A DNA stretch of 64,000 nt, from positions 62,001-126,000 of the forward strand of contig JAEWGM010000036.1 in assembly GCA_023388315.1 (NCBI GenBank), given 5' to 3'. The position numbers and the translations under genes were made by a program. The DNA is from Bacteroidota bacterium (GTDB lineage Bacteria > Bacteroidota > Bacteroidia > Bacteroidales > Dysgonomonadaceae). Positions 26,698 through 35,365 of this stretch are shown here, piece by piece. How positions within the stretch are numbered: position 1 is the stretch's first letter; the number at the start of each line of letters is the position of its first letter. The notes below the pieces were generated by a model that did no database searches, had not been told where the DNA came from, and saw only the letters and a program-made list of their open reading frames with translations.

Positions 26698-27819
26698 TTA
26701 CAGTTCTTTTTCCGAAGTTGATGGGCCATCTACGCTGAGAACACCGTTTTCGTCAATTTTCATTTCATCGATAAAAACCACTCGCTCATCACCCGTTTTT
26801 TGGGTGCGTCCATGATAAACGGTGTACATTTTTTGTCCGTCTTTGGCACGAAACATCATATTGTGCCCCGTGCCGGTAACATCGCCGCCGATGGCAGTAT
26901 TTTTCTCCAAAACCGGGTTGTTTTCGGCTTTCACAAAGGGCCCGAGCGGATGATCGGAAACAGCGTAACCCACAGCGTAGTTTTGTCCGCCAAAAAAGTT
27001 GGCAGAGTACATCATATAAATTTTGCCATCGTGCTCAAACGCGAAGGAGCCTTCCGTCCATCGCCGGTTGACTTCGCCGCTGGTCACAGAACGGCTTTCC
27101 CACTCCGTTTGCGCGTCATCCATTTTGGAGGGCGGCTGCAAAAGCAGCACTGGTTCCCCGATAACGGAAGTGAAATCGTTGGAAATTTCCACGCCGTACA
27201 CCCAACTTTCTTCAATTTCATCGAAAAGGTTTTGTGCACGCGCCCAATCGGCTACCTCGCTCTCCACCGGATTTTTGTAACAGCAGCGCGAGTAGTAAAG
27301 ATACGTTTTTCCGTTGTGCTGCAAAATGTTGGCATCAATGATGGGGTAGCCGGGATCGAACAACGGTTTGTCCGACACTTCTTTAAAAGGCCCTGTGGGC
27401 TTATGGGCAACCGCCACGCCGATGCGGAAATTTTCCAATTCGTTTGTGGGATTCACTTTCCAATCGGCACTGAAAAACAGGTAATATTTACCGTCAATTT
27501 CATACACCTCGGGTGCCCAATAGTTCTTCTCCGTCCACGACTCGGGCGTGTCCCCGCTATAGACTTGCCCTTCGTAGTGCCAATCAGCCAAGTTCTCGGA
27601 ACTGTATGCTCCGAAACCTTTTTCCACTCCGCCGGTTCCGTACATATAATATTTTCCGTCGGAAGCCGATAGGATATACGGATCGCCAAATTTTACAGGC
27701 AAAGGATTGGAATAAGTTACAGGCTCATCGACCTTTTTATTTCCGGAAGTGTTGCAGCCGAAAACAAGGGTTGTGAGCAAAAGAAAAATAATGGGTTTAA
27801 ATGAAAAGTTTGTGAGCAT
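26698..27819 (-). CDS. GH43 family glycoside hydrolase lipoprotein
   Basis: 373 residues. Lipobox LVFGC, then the five-bladed propeller of family 43 with its three acidic residues in order: catalytic base D46 in KFGDPYIL, the pKa-tuning Asp in IIDANILQHNG, and the acid Glu in WTEGSFAFEHDGKIYMMYS. WAPEVYEIDGKYYLFFS is also typical. The family acts on arabinose-, xylose- or galactose-containing chains; the subfamily cannot be assigned by eye. It is last in the MFS-GH130-GH43 run, and a GH43 is unexpected in a locus otherwise fitted to N-glycans. Confidence 0.88.
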   Translation of the reverse strand: MLTNFSFKPIIFLLLTTLVFGCNTSGNKKVDEPVTYSNPLPVKFGDPYILSASDGKYYMYGTGGVEKGFGAYSSENLADWHYEGQVYSGDTPESWTEKNYWAPEVYEIDGKYYLFFSADWKVNPTNELENFRIGVAVAHKPTGPFKEVSDKPLFDPGYPIIDANILQHNGKTYLYYSRCCYKNPVESEVADWARAQNLFDEIEESWVYGVEISNDFTSVIGEPVLLLQPPSKMDDAQTEWESRSVTSGEVNRRWTEGSFAFEHDGKIYMMYSANFFGGQNYAVGYAVSDHPLGPFVKAENNPVLEKNTAIGGDVTGTGHNMMFRAKDGQKMYTVYHGRTQKTGDERVVFIDEMKIDENGVLSVDGPSTSEKEL

Positions 27820-27950
27820 TCTGCTTGAAATTTTATATAAAAGACAAACTTATAAAAAAAATCAATGGCAGGATATTAAAAAAAGGGAAATTGATATAAA
27901 GTGGCTAAATATCAAGTAGCTTATTTGGAGCCAATCCACTCGGCATCCAA

Positions 27951-28943
27951 TTAAACGCTCCTTTTTTTCATAAAATCGACAATCTCGTCGATATAGCCAA
28001 AAGCTACGCCCACAACCGTATCGGCTGCGCCGTAGTAAACGGCAACTCTATTGCCATCGTGCAGCGCGGCACACGGGAAAACCACGTTGGGTACATCGCC
28101 CGCCAATTCGTACGGCGCGGCGGGAGCCAGCAAATAATCTTGCGTGCGATACAGCACTTTCGACGGATTTTCGCGATTTAACAGTGCCGCGCCCATTGAA
28201 TAGCGGAAACCGTTGCAGGTGTTGATTACGCCGTGGTAGAACAAGAGCCAGCCCTCGTCGGTGAGGAATGGAACCGGACCGGCGCCGATTTTGGTGCATT
28301 GCCACGCGCTTTGCGGAAACGGTGTAACTTTCATCACGCAGCGATGTTCGCCCCAGTATTTCATATCGGGACTGTAACTGATGTAGATGTCGCCGAATGG
28401 CGTGTGTCCGTTGTCGCTCGGGCGGCTGAGCATAGCGTATTTTCCGTCGATTTTTTCGGGGAAAAGCACACCGTTGCGGTTAAAGGGCAGAAACGCGTTT
28501 TCGCATTGGAAGAATTCTTTGAAATCAAACGTGTAGCCGATACCAATCGTGGGGCCGTGATAACCGTTGCACCAAGTAATCCAGTAGCGGTCTTCAATCC
28601 ACACTACACGCGGATCGTATTTGTATTCCGATTCAATCATCTCGGTATTGCCGGCTTTAAATTCGATGGGGTCGTGATTGATTTCCCAATCGATTCCGTT
28701 TTTGCTGAATCCGGCAAATATATTCATTTGCACCGATTTGTTGTCGCAGCGGAAAACGCCCGCGAATCCATCGCCGAAAGGCATTACGGCGCTGTTGAAA
28801 ACAGAGTTGGACGAGGGAATGGCGTATCGGTCGATAATGGGGTTTTGGCTGTAACGCCACATTACGTCGGAGCATCCTTCGGGACGGTCTTGCCACGGAA
28901 TGGATTTCGAATTTACGATTTCGGATCTACGATTGTTGTTCAT
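27951..28943 (-). CDS. GH130 mannoside phosphorylase
   Basis: 330 residues, cytoplasmic (no signal). Family blocks are clear: IPWQDRPEGCSDVMWRYSQNPII, FNSAVMPFGDGFAGVFRCD, the active-site DPRVVWIEDRYW (D110), and KIGAGPVPFLTDEGWLLFYHGV. GH130 enzymes phosphorolyse beta-mannosides to mannose 1-phosphate. One B. thetaiotaomicron member acts on Man-beta-1,4-GlcNAc from N-glycan cores, which fits the GH18 and importer genes nearby. The first dozen codons before IPWQDR do not belong to the family and match a dispersed repeat, so the N-terminus may be a recent extension. It lies 36 bases after the MFS gene. Confidence 0.92.
   Translation of the reverse strand: MNNNRRSEIVNSKSIPWQDRPEGCSDVMWRYSQNPIIDRYAIPSSNSVFNSAVMPFGDGFAGVFRCDNKSVQMNIFAGFSKNGIDWEINHDPIEFKAGNTEMIESEYKYDPRVVWIEDRYWITWCNGYHGPTIGIGYTFDFKEFFQCENAFLPFNRNGVLFPEKIDGKYAMLSRPSDNGHTPFGDIYISYSPDMKYWGEHRCVMKVTPFPQSAWQCTKIGAGPVPFLTDEGWLLFYHGVINTCNGFRYSMGAALLNRENPSKVLYRTQDYLLAPAAPYELAGDVPNVVFPCAALHDGNRVAVYYGAADTVVGVAFGYIDEIVDFMKKRSV
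28902..28934 (-). repeat. AATCGTAAATC-type repeat inside the GH130 start
   Basis: Minus-strand bases 28934-28910 match 43516-43540 at 22 of 25 positions. The element reads as codons for NRRSEIVNSKS, placed between the ATG and the conserved family start IPWQDR. Confidence 0.7.
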
Positions 28944-28979
28944 TTTATTAATGTATTGAAGTTAATAATTTTTTCACTG

Positions 28980-30251
28980 TTAATTTTCTTGTTTGTCTTC
29001 TTCGGGATGTCCGAACGGAACAAAAATTGTTACCAAAAACGCGGGGATGGTGGCAATCAGCACCCAGATAAAGAAATTCTTATAGCCGAGCCAATCGCTT
29101 AAATATCCGCTTGCCATTGAGGGAAGCATTACGCCCAAATTCATTATGGCGGTGGCAAAGGCGTAGTGCGACATTTTGTGATTTCCGGGCGCTACTTGCT
29201 GCATCATAAAAAGCATCAGTCCCACAAATCCGAATCCGTAACCGAAGTATTCAATCACGACCGCGCCGCCAATGTACCACAAACTTTCGGGGCGAAACAC
29301 AGCCAGCATCAGATACATAATAAACGGAATATTGAACGCGCAACAGAGATAAATCAACGATTTTCGCAATCCCAGCGCCGAGATAAAATATCCGCCCAAC
29401 AGCGACCCCAGCACAAATGCTCCCGCGCCAAAACCGTACACCACGCCGATATCTTTTGTGGATAGTCCCAATCCGCCGGTTTCTACAGAGGCTTTTAGGA
29501 ACAGAGGAACGATTTTTACGGCAAATCCTTCGGCAAATCGGTAGAAAATAATGAAACAGATATACCAAAGTATGTGTTTTTTCTGAAAAAACGATTTCAG
29601 TACTTCCCACAACTCAAGCATCGCTTCGCGACCGGATGTAATCTCTTTCGTAACGCGACTTCCGGTAGGTAGAATACGCATATTTATCAGTCCGAGCATC
29701 ACCATCAGCACGCCCACCAAAAGCATAATAATTATCCACGCTTGTGTGATGCCCACGGTTTCTTCCAGATAGCCGGCAAAGTAAATGAGTACGCTGTTGG
29801 TGAGTATTTTGGCAATGTTGTACGACGCGCCTTGCCAACCGATGTACTGCGCTTGTTTTTTTGAGTCGAGCGCGGTGAGATAGACTCCGTCGGTAGCAAT
29901 ATCGTGCGACGCACCGCTGAACGCGATAATTGCCAACACGGCAATGGCGTAAACGAAGAAATGGGGTAACGACAGCGTGAGCGCCACCAATCCGAACAGA
30001 ATGCCGCTGAAAATTTCGGTAAAAACCACGAAAAACTTCTTGGTTTTAAACATTTCCAAAAATGGGCTCCAAAGCGGTTTTAGCGTCCACGGCAACATAA
30101 TGAGCGATGTCCAGAAGGCAATTTGCCCGTCGGAAATGCCCATATTGGAAAACATAATTACCGTGGCAACGGAAAGTACCACAAACGGCAGCCCCATAGC
30201 GAAATAGGCGGTGGGAACCCAAAGGGTAGGGGAGAATTGTTTTTGTTTCAT
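28980..30251 (-). CDS. AmpG-like MFS sugar or muropeptide permease
   Basis: 423 residues with about 12 membrane helices. N-terminal FSPTLWVPTAYFAMGLPFVVLSVATVIMFSNMG and the loop HDIATDGVYLTALDSKKQAQYIGWQGA resemble AmpG-type permeases. In N-glycan loci of Bacteroidales a similar MFS gene stands beside the GH130 phosphorylase and is thought to carry the disaccharide into the cytoplasm. The same order (MFS, GH130) here supports that role. It follows a terminator and has its own -7 element, so it starts a second transcript within the locus. Confidence 0.85.
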   Translation of the reverse strand: MKQKQFSPTLWVPTAYFAMGLPFVVLSVATVIMFSNMGISDGQIAFWTSLIMLPWTLKPLWSPFLEMFKTKKFFVVFTEIFSGILFGLVALTLSLPHFFVYAIAVLAIIAFSGASHDIATDGVYLTALDSKKQAQYIGWQGASYNIAKILTNSVLIYFAGYLEETVGITQAWIIIMLLVGVLMVMLGLINMRILPTGSRVTKEITSGREAMLELWEVLKSFFQKKHILWYICFIIFYRFAEGFAVKIVPLFLKASVETGGLGLSTKDIGVVYGFGAGAFVLGSLLGGYFISALGLRKSLIYLCCAFNIPFIMYLMLAVFRPESLWYIGGAVVIEYFGYGFGFVGLMLFMMQQVAPGNHKMSHYAFATAIMNLGVMLPSMASGYLSDWLGYKNFFIWVLIATIPAFLVTIFVPFGHPEEDKQEN

Positions 30252-30273
30252 ATTTTAGTGAAACTTTTGTCGG

Positions 30274-30281
30274 CAAATATA
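30274..30281 (-). promoter_or_regulatory. -7 element for the MFS-GH130-GH43 unit
   Basis: On the minus strand TATATTTG matches TAnnTTTG exactly. It overlaps the tail of the preceding terminator and lies 23 bases before the MFS ATG. No clear -33 TTTG is seen. Confidence 0.4.
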
Positions 30282-30282
30282 A

Positions 30283-30334
30283 AAAATCTGCAAGAATAAT
30301 TACCGGTTTTGGAAAGAGATTATTCTTGCAGATT
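30283..30334 (-). terminator. Terminator inside the second glycan locus
   Basis: A perfect 16-bp inverted repeat (30334-30319 with 30300-30285) with an 18-base loop, followed on the minus strand by a T-run. It lies 24 bases past the stop of the discoidin-type surface protein and splits the susC transcript from the MFS-GH130-GH43 genes. Confidence 0.8.
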
Positions 30335-30357
30335 GAAAAAAGTGCTTGGTTTGCTTC

Positions 30358-31326
30358 TTATTTGATAAGATTTATTTCGTAAAGATCAGGGTCATAACCA
30401 CCCCTTCTAGTTCTGAAACTTATAAGTTTCAGTGTTTTTATCGATACGGGTTTCTTAAACTTCACATACACCACCTGTGTTACTTTATCAGAAAAGAATA
30501 CGCCTTGCTCAAACTCTCCATCAGCGCCTTGCGTTGAAATGGTAACTCCGCCCATTTGATATGAACTTGAGGTGTCGAATCTAATTCCTTTTATTATCTG
30601 CTCATTGTCGAGAGTAATATCAATGTAATGTGTGGGTGCAGTCGGATACCAAGAATTACCGAAATTTCTTCCGTCAATAAGAAAAGGTAAACCGTTTTGA
30701 TTCCTATTCGATGTGAGTGTTAATCCGTCATTAAACTCTGTTCCTTCGATTGGTTCGTTGGAAGAGTCGATATTGGCAAGAACTTTGTTTAATTCACCAA
30801 AAACTTTCACCGTGTTCATGTTTTTGCTGATACTTACAGATTTCCCTGTTGCCGAAACAATTTGGATGGGGAAAAGCAATTGTTTTCCTTTTGCTTCATT
30901 CCAATCTGCTTTTGTATTAAGTATAACAACTACAGAATCTTTTGATTCTACTTCGCCTTGTTCGATAGATACTTCTCCGTTTTCAACTGTATAGAATTGT
31001 TGTGGTAGAAAAGTATATTGTGTATCGTTTTCCTCGTTGTAAGTTGTTACAAACTCTTCGTTGATATCGAACGTTACCGTTACTTTTTCTGTTGCCGGCA
31101 TAGTAATTCTTGCCGGAAATTTAATAATGGTATCTCCTGTTAATACTGAGATGTCATCTGTTAGGTTGTATGTATTTGTGAAGCTGTACTCGTTTACCGG
31201 AGGAATTTGATTGCTCACATACACAACCCCGGGAGGAGTTACCTCTTCTTCGCCTTTATTACAAGACACAAATAGAAAAGTCAAGAATAAGCAGGCGACA
31301 GATAGATATATTGCTGTTTTTTGCAT
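30358..31326 (-). CDS. DUF1735 and discoidin-like surface lipoprotein (locus 2)
   Basis: About 322 residues from MQKTAIYLSVACLFLTFLFVSC, which gives a proper lipobox. The DUF1735 domain spans about 35-170 (TFDINEEFVTTYNEENDTQYTFLPQQFYTVENGEVSIE in overall pattern), and a discoidin-like C-terminal domain about 190-322 (SWYPTAPTHYIDITLDNEQIIKGIRF). It is the likely surface glycan-binding protein of the locus. An in-frame start 84 bases upstream was rejected because it lies in the loop-and-stem region before the gene and would block the signal peptide. Confidence 0.88.
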   Translation of the reverse strand: MQKTAIYLSVACLFLTFLFVSCNKGEEEVTPPGVVYVSNQIPPVNEYSFTNTYNLTDDISVLTGDTIIKFPARITMPATEKVTVTFDINEEFVTTYNEENDTQYTFLPQQFYTVENGEVSIEQGEVESKDSVVVILNTKADWNEAKGKQLLFPIQIVSATGKSVSISKNMNTVKVFGELNKVLANIDSSNEPIEGTEFNDGLTLTSNRNQNGLPFLIDGRNFGNSWYPTAPTHYIDITLDNEQIIKGIRFDTSSSYQMGGVTISTQGADGEFEQGVFFSDKVTQVVYVKFKKPVSIKTLKLISFRTRRGGYDPDLYEINLIK

Positions 31327-31345
31327 AATTATATGTTTTTTATGT

Positions 31346-31390
31346 GGGTAAATATCGAAAAAGAGGGATGTCTTTTTCGATATTTTACCC
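31346..31390 (-). other. Intercistronic stem-loop between two surface-protein genes
   Basis: A 19-bp stem with one bulged base (31390-31371 with 31364-31346) and a 6-base loop. No T-run follows on the minus strand, so it more likely tunes mRNA stability or processing between the two DUF1735 genes than stops transcription. Confidence 0.55.
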
Positions 31391-31402
31391 ATACTAATGT
31401 AA

Positions 31403-32590
31403 TTAATCATTTAACATTTTCACATTGGGTATCCAACGAAGTGTTTGTACTGGATTGTTGCTTGCATCAAGGGCTTGCATAACAGGGGAGCCTTTAATCA
31501 TGTTTTTGAACTCAACGCCCTCTCCCTCATTCATTTTCCAATAGCTGATAAGCCCTTCCGTATCGGGAGATACCGCATAGAAGTTTTCTTTTATCTGAGC
31601 TTCGCTTCGTGCGATGTTCCAAATACGCAGCTCGTTCATGTTTGCTTGAGCGCGGAAATATTGAAGGCCACTTGAGCAAATACTTGTTGTTGCGTCAAAC
31701 TTTAGTATTTTTCCCGGGTTGTTCATTGTGCTTTGCAACACACCGTTGAGATAAATTTTCATATCTGTGCCGTCGTATGTCATGGCAATATGATGCCACT
31801 TATCTTTTTCGCCCATGAATGAGTTTATTTGCGAACCTCCAAATTTTACCTGAAATTGGTTGAATGGAATGGGAGCGTCTCCGTAGCGAACATACAGCTC
31901 TACACCCGTGCCTCCACAGTTGAAAAGTGCTTGGTTGTTGATGCTATAGCTGTCCATTTTTAATCTGAACTCTACAGTCCATGCCTCGAGAGTGAACGGT
32001 GAATCTGTAAAAACAGCTGCGGCTTTTCGGTGAGCATATGTAACGCGGTCAGCTCCAAGCACGGGTACTGAGGCAAATCTTACCAAATCGAGCGCATAAA
32101 CAATGCGGTCGGCACCGTTTATGGCTACTGTTTTGCCGTCTTTGCTTGAGATTTTGATGGGCAGGGCATATTTCTTGCCACTATCTTTCATTTCTTGAGA
32201 AAACGGTTTTACTCGCACTATTCCGTTCACGCTGGGAGCAACTTTTCCGGCTTGAATCTCAAATTCGGTTGTTGCCAATTCAAAACCATCCGAGGGAACA
32301 GCTTCATAGGCGGTACCGTTTTTTTCGTTAAATTCTTTCAGAAACTCAGTATCGATTTCGACACCAATTTTTACATTTTCATTCAATACATTGGTCAGAC
32401 GAGGCGTAAACACCAAATTGATTGCCTCTTCTTCCATAACAAACACCTTGCGCTGATTGGATTTCACGCCGGTTTCTTCGATAAAGACATTGTTCTCTTC
32501 CACACTGTACTCCGCATCATTACACGAAACCAGAAAAAATGAGAAAAGAGCAACAAGTGCACCGAAGTATATTTTATTTAGATATTTCAT
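31403..32590 (-). CDS. DUF1735 and LamG-type lectin-fold lipoprotein
   Basis: 395 residues. Lipobox FFLVSCND; DUF1735 domain (about 25-150, FLKEFNEKNGTAYEAVPSDGFELA); C-terminal concanavalin-A/LamG domain (about 175-375) with LEAWTVEFRLKMDS, WHHIAMTYDGTDMKIYLNGVLQ and ELRIWNIARSEAQIKEN. The same two-domain layout occurs in surface glycan-binding proteins of Bacteroides high-mannose N-glycan loci. It sits between the GH18 gene and the discoidin-type partner. Presumed role: holding glycans at the cell surface for SusCD. Confidence 0.9.
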   Translation of the reverse strand: MKYLNKIYFGALVALFSFFLVSCNDAEYSVEENNVFIEETGVKSNQRKVFVMEEEAINLVFTPRLTNVLNENVKIGVEIDTEFLKEFNEKNGTAYEAVPSDGFELATTEFEIQAGKVAPSVNGIVRVKPFSQEMKDSGKKYALPIKISSKDGKTVAINGADRIVYALDLVRFASVPVLGADRVTYAHRKAAAVFTDSPFTLEAWTVEFRLKMDSYSINNQALFNCGGTGVELYVRYGDAPIPFNQFQVKFGGSQINSFMGEKDKWHHIAMTYDGTDMKIYLNGVLQSTMNNPGKILKFDATTSICSSGLQYFRAQANMNELRIWNIARSEAQIKENFYAVSPDTEGLISYWKMNEGEGVEFKNMIKGSPVMQALDASNNPVQTLRWIPNVKMLND

Positions 32591-32624
32591 TTTGTCAAAA
32601 ATTATTTTTTTTTAAAACACTCTT

Positions 32625-33743
32625 TTAATGTACGGCCGGGTTCATTATTTGAATAGACTTTCTCATTGCCGGATACGTCATATTGATTGGGGTGCCTGCA
32701 ATTCTGTATTCAAATCCGGGCCGGAAGCTTCCACAACCGCCTTTGCGTACGGTTTTTCCATTAACTATCGGATTCCATAGCGCCATTCCTTCTAACGACT
32801 GCACTCTTCTGCCATCTCTCGTTGTATGAGGAACTCCGCCATTCAGCGCATACGACTCAAAGTTTTCGGTAACGATGAATTTACTTGCAATCTGCTCCTT
32901 GGTCATAGGTGTGCCATCTACATTTTTGGCGTTTGCAAAAGCTCTAAAAATTTTTTCCAAACGAGAATCCAAGTTTGCATAGCTGGAACAAGCATAAGCC
33001 TGAGAAATGTAATAATCGAAAGCGCAGGCCAGCGAGTCGGGCATTAATTCCGGCTCACCGTCGATAACAAGCAGTTTTCCTGAACCCGATTTCGGGCCTA
33101 AGCGCTTGGACAACGCATTAACAACATAGCTAATTCCTGTTCCTCTAAGGTTCTTTTCAGTTTGGAACGGTTGGGCATAGCTTGGTTCCCAGTCTAAGTC
33201 GAAGCCATCGTAATTGTATTTGTCGATGGTGTCGCAAATGGCATTGGCATATTTCTCGCAAGCCAAACGCTTCGCTTCTTCATCGCCGTCTATCCATCCC
33301 CAGAATTTTTTCTTGTCTTCGCCTTCCGGTGTAATTTGGTCGCCAATATCAAGCATAACAAATACGGCGAGGGCTTTAACTCCTTTTACTTCTTGGCAAT
33401 AGCGCAAGTCTTTAAGACGAGCTTCTCCCGGGTTTTTCCATCCTCCCCACATCGACACAATATCAATGCTGTCGGGTAATCCTCGCATAGAGTTTTGGAG
33501 ATTGACGCCTGTACCCGTCCATTCGCTATACCAAGCAAAAGAAACAGCGTGGTCGCTTTCTTTATACGCGCGCAATTTAGCGTAATAATCTTCTGATGTT
33601 CCGATGGTTTCCTCGTATATGCTTCCCACTTTTTTTATGGGGTCAATGGGTTCCGGCGTCAGCGCGTCTTCGCAAGACGTAAGCCAGAATGCCAAAGTTG
33701 CAAATAACAGTATGTTTTTTATTGAAAAGGTGAATGATTTCAT
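32625..33743 (-). CDS. GH18 endo-beta-N-acetylglucosaminidase lipoprotein
   Basis: 372 residues. Lipobox AFWLTSC; a TIM-barrel GH18 domain with the catalytic motif DGFDLDWE at residues 179-186, where E186 is the acid/base. The sequence around it (YANAICDTIDKYNYDG ... WEPSYAQPF) resembles the endo-S/EndoBT branch that cuts between the two core GlcNAc residues of N-glycans, rather than chitinases. It would act at the cell surface, freeing glycans for the neighbouring SusCD pair. The gene order SusC-SusD-GH18-DUF1735/LamG supports this. Whether high-mannose or complex glycans are preferred is not visible. Confidence 0.88.
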   Translation of the reverse strand: MKSFTFSIKNILLFATLAFWLTSCEDALTPEPIDPIKKVGSIYEETIGTSEDYYAKLRAYKESDHAVSFAWYSEWTGTGVNLQNSMRGLPDSIDIVSMWGGWKNPGEARLKDLRYCQEVKGVKALAVFVMLDIGDQITPEGEDKKKFWGWIDGDEEAKRLACEKYANAICDTIDKYNYDGFDLDWEPSYAQPFQTEKNLRGTGISYVVNALSKRLGPKSGSGKLLVIDGEPELMPDSLACAFDYYISQAYACSSYANLDSRLEKIFRAFANAKNVDGTPMTKEQIASKFIVTENFESYALNGGVPHTTRDGRRVQSLEGMALWNPIVNGKTVRKGGCGSFRPGFEYRIAGTPINMTYPAMRKSIQIMNPAVH

Positions 33744-33766
33744 TTTTCCTAACTTGTTTTTGATTA

Positions 33767-35329
33767 TTATTTTTTATCCCACCACAATTTTGTTGTATAA
33801 TTATCGGGACCGTTTAATTTAGAAACCGCATCATCGTAATTTTCCTTGTTGTTTTTGTTTTCAACCGGTGGAAAAGGCAAACGATTAGGGGTTACTAAAT
33901 CATATCGTTGTGTAGTAGCACTTTTGAACAGCTTGGGATAACCTGTTCTACGTACTTCGCTCCATCCTTCCATTCCCAGAGGGAAAAGAGCAAGCCATTT
34001 TTGTGTGGCGATACGCTCAATTTTTCTTTCTCGCGAGTCGTTTTCGTTCCATTTAATCGTAATGTCGCTTACAGCGCCTATGGCGGGTGCACTGTTTGCC
34101 GGATCGGTATAATCGGCCTGTTTGCTTACATCGTCATTAAGATAGGCTGTTGCATCGCCGGCTCCCCACTGTTCAAAAGATAAGCGTACTCCCATTTCAT
34201 AGTAATCTTTTGCAGATAAATCGCCTACATTCCACCCCAACAGTTTGCCTTCAGCGCGGGCGAAAGCCATTTCTGATGCCGGCATCCAAAGCAATTTGTC
34301 GGTTAATGAAACGTTGAAACGCGAGTATAAATCTTTTGCCTTGGCATCATCCACAGGGCGAGCTCCGAAACGGATGCCGACAATGTCTCGATTCGCATTT
34401 TCGATGTTCGATTTCACAAAAAACTTATCGGCACGTGGGTCTTTGTAACCTGCTAAATAGGCATCAATGTCGGCGCTGGCGCAGTAGTCTTTGTAAGGAT
34501 AAGATACAACGTGCAGCGGGTTTTTTGGATATCGAATGGCTGCATTATCATCGTTGTTCTCAATAACTCCCGATTGAATTGCCTCTTCAGCGGCTTTTTG
34601 TGCAAAAGCAGGATCGGCAGCGCTCATACGAATAGCCATACGAAGTTTCAAGGAGTTGGCAAATTTGCGCCACTTTGAAAAGTCGCCTCCATACACATCG
34701 TCATACTCGGCTATTGAACTTGCCATACCAACACCGTCAAGCATTTCCACTGCTTTTGTGAGGTCGTTAATTACCGCTTTATACAGCTCTTCTTGGCTGT
34801 CGTAGGCAGTGTTTTCGTGATTTGTAGCACTAATTTGCGAGTACGGTTGTGGACCGTAAGCATCGGAAAGGCGTTGCACTAATTGGGCGCGTAAAATAGT
34901 AGCCCAAGCTCCGTCTATCCCTTGCAGCTCTGTTAAGTCGGCTACTTTTTTCCACTCTTTATAAAACTCGCGCATACTGGCCGTAAATGGCTCATCGATC
35001 CAAGATTCGGGCATATTGAAAGTTGCCGGGTTGTGTCCTGCGTACCAGCCCGATGCGGTAAACATTCCGTAGTGAGCATAAATTCCACCTACAATGGATT
35101 CGAAGTGTTGAAACAAGTTTTCTTGCGCGGGAAAACTATAAGCCGTCAGATGTTTAAAGAAACTACCGGTCATATATCCGTCGCGCTCCAGCATTTCACG
35201 GTCAATTTTTTCGCCGGGTCTGTTTAATTCGTCAAAACCGGCTGTGCAAGCAGAAATGATGAGAAGTCCCACAACTGCTGTCAATAACGGTTTTACGATT
35301 TTACGTAAGTTTTTATTAGATAATATCAT
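33767..35329 (-). CDS. SusD-like substrate-binding lipoprotein (locus 2)
   Basis: 520 residues. Lipobox LLIISACTAGFDELNRPGE, with the SusD-like_2 family pattern: KEWKKVADL near residue 128, LRAQLVQRLSDAYGPQPYSQ, KWRKFANSLKLRMAIRMS, and a C-terminal IATQKWLALFPLGMEGWSEVRRTGYP. This branch differs from the classical SusD of locus 1. It forms the lid of the SusC barrel encoded 36 bases upstream. Expected at the outer-membrane surface, binding the glycan released by GH18. Confidence 0.93.
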   Translation of the reverse strand: MILSNKNLRKIVKPLLTAVVGLLIISACTAGFDELNRPGEKIDREMLERDGYMTGSFFKHLTAYSFPAQENLFQHFESIVGGIYAHYGMFTASGWYAGHNPATFNMPESWIDEPFTASMREFYKEWKKVADLTELQGIDGAWATILRAQLVQRLSDAYGPQPYSQISATNHENTAYDSQEELYKAVINDLTKAVEMLDGVGMASSIAEYDDVYGGDFSKWRKFANSLKLRMAIRMSAADPAFAQKAAEEAIQSGVIENNDDNAAIRYPKNPLHVVSYPYKDYCASADIDAYLAGYKDPRADKFFVKSNIENANRDIVGIRFGARPVDDAKAKDLYSRFNVSLTDKLLWMPASEMAFARAEGKLLGWNVGDLSAKDYYEMGVRLSFEQWGAGDATAYLNDDVSKQADYTDPANSAPAIGAVSDITIKWNENDSRERKIERIATQKWLALFPLGMEGWSEVRRTGYPKLFKSATTQRYDLVTPNRLPFPPVENKNNKENYDDAVSKLNGPDNYTTKLWWDKK

Positions 35330-35365
35330 TTTAAATTTCGTTTTTCTGATTAATAAAATGCTTTG

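Noticed and set aside
26800..27672. 290-residue plus-strand frame over GH43
   Set aside because: Antisense shadow; the GH43 catalytic motifs are all on the minus strand.
28233..29102. 289-residue plus-strand frame over GH130
   Set aside because: Antisense to a conserved enzyme, composition typical of a mirrored frame.
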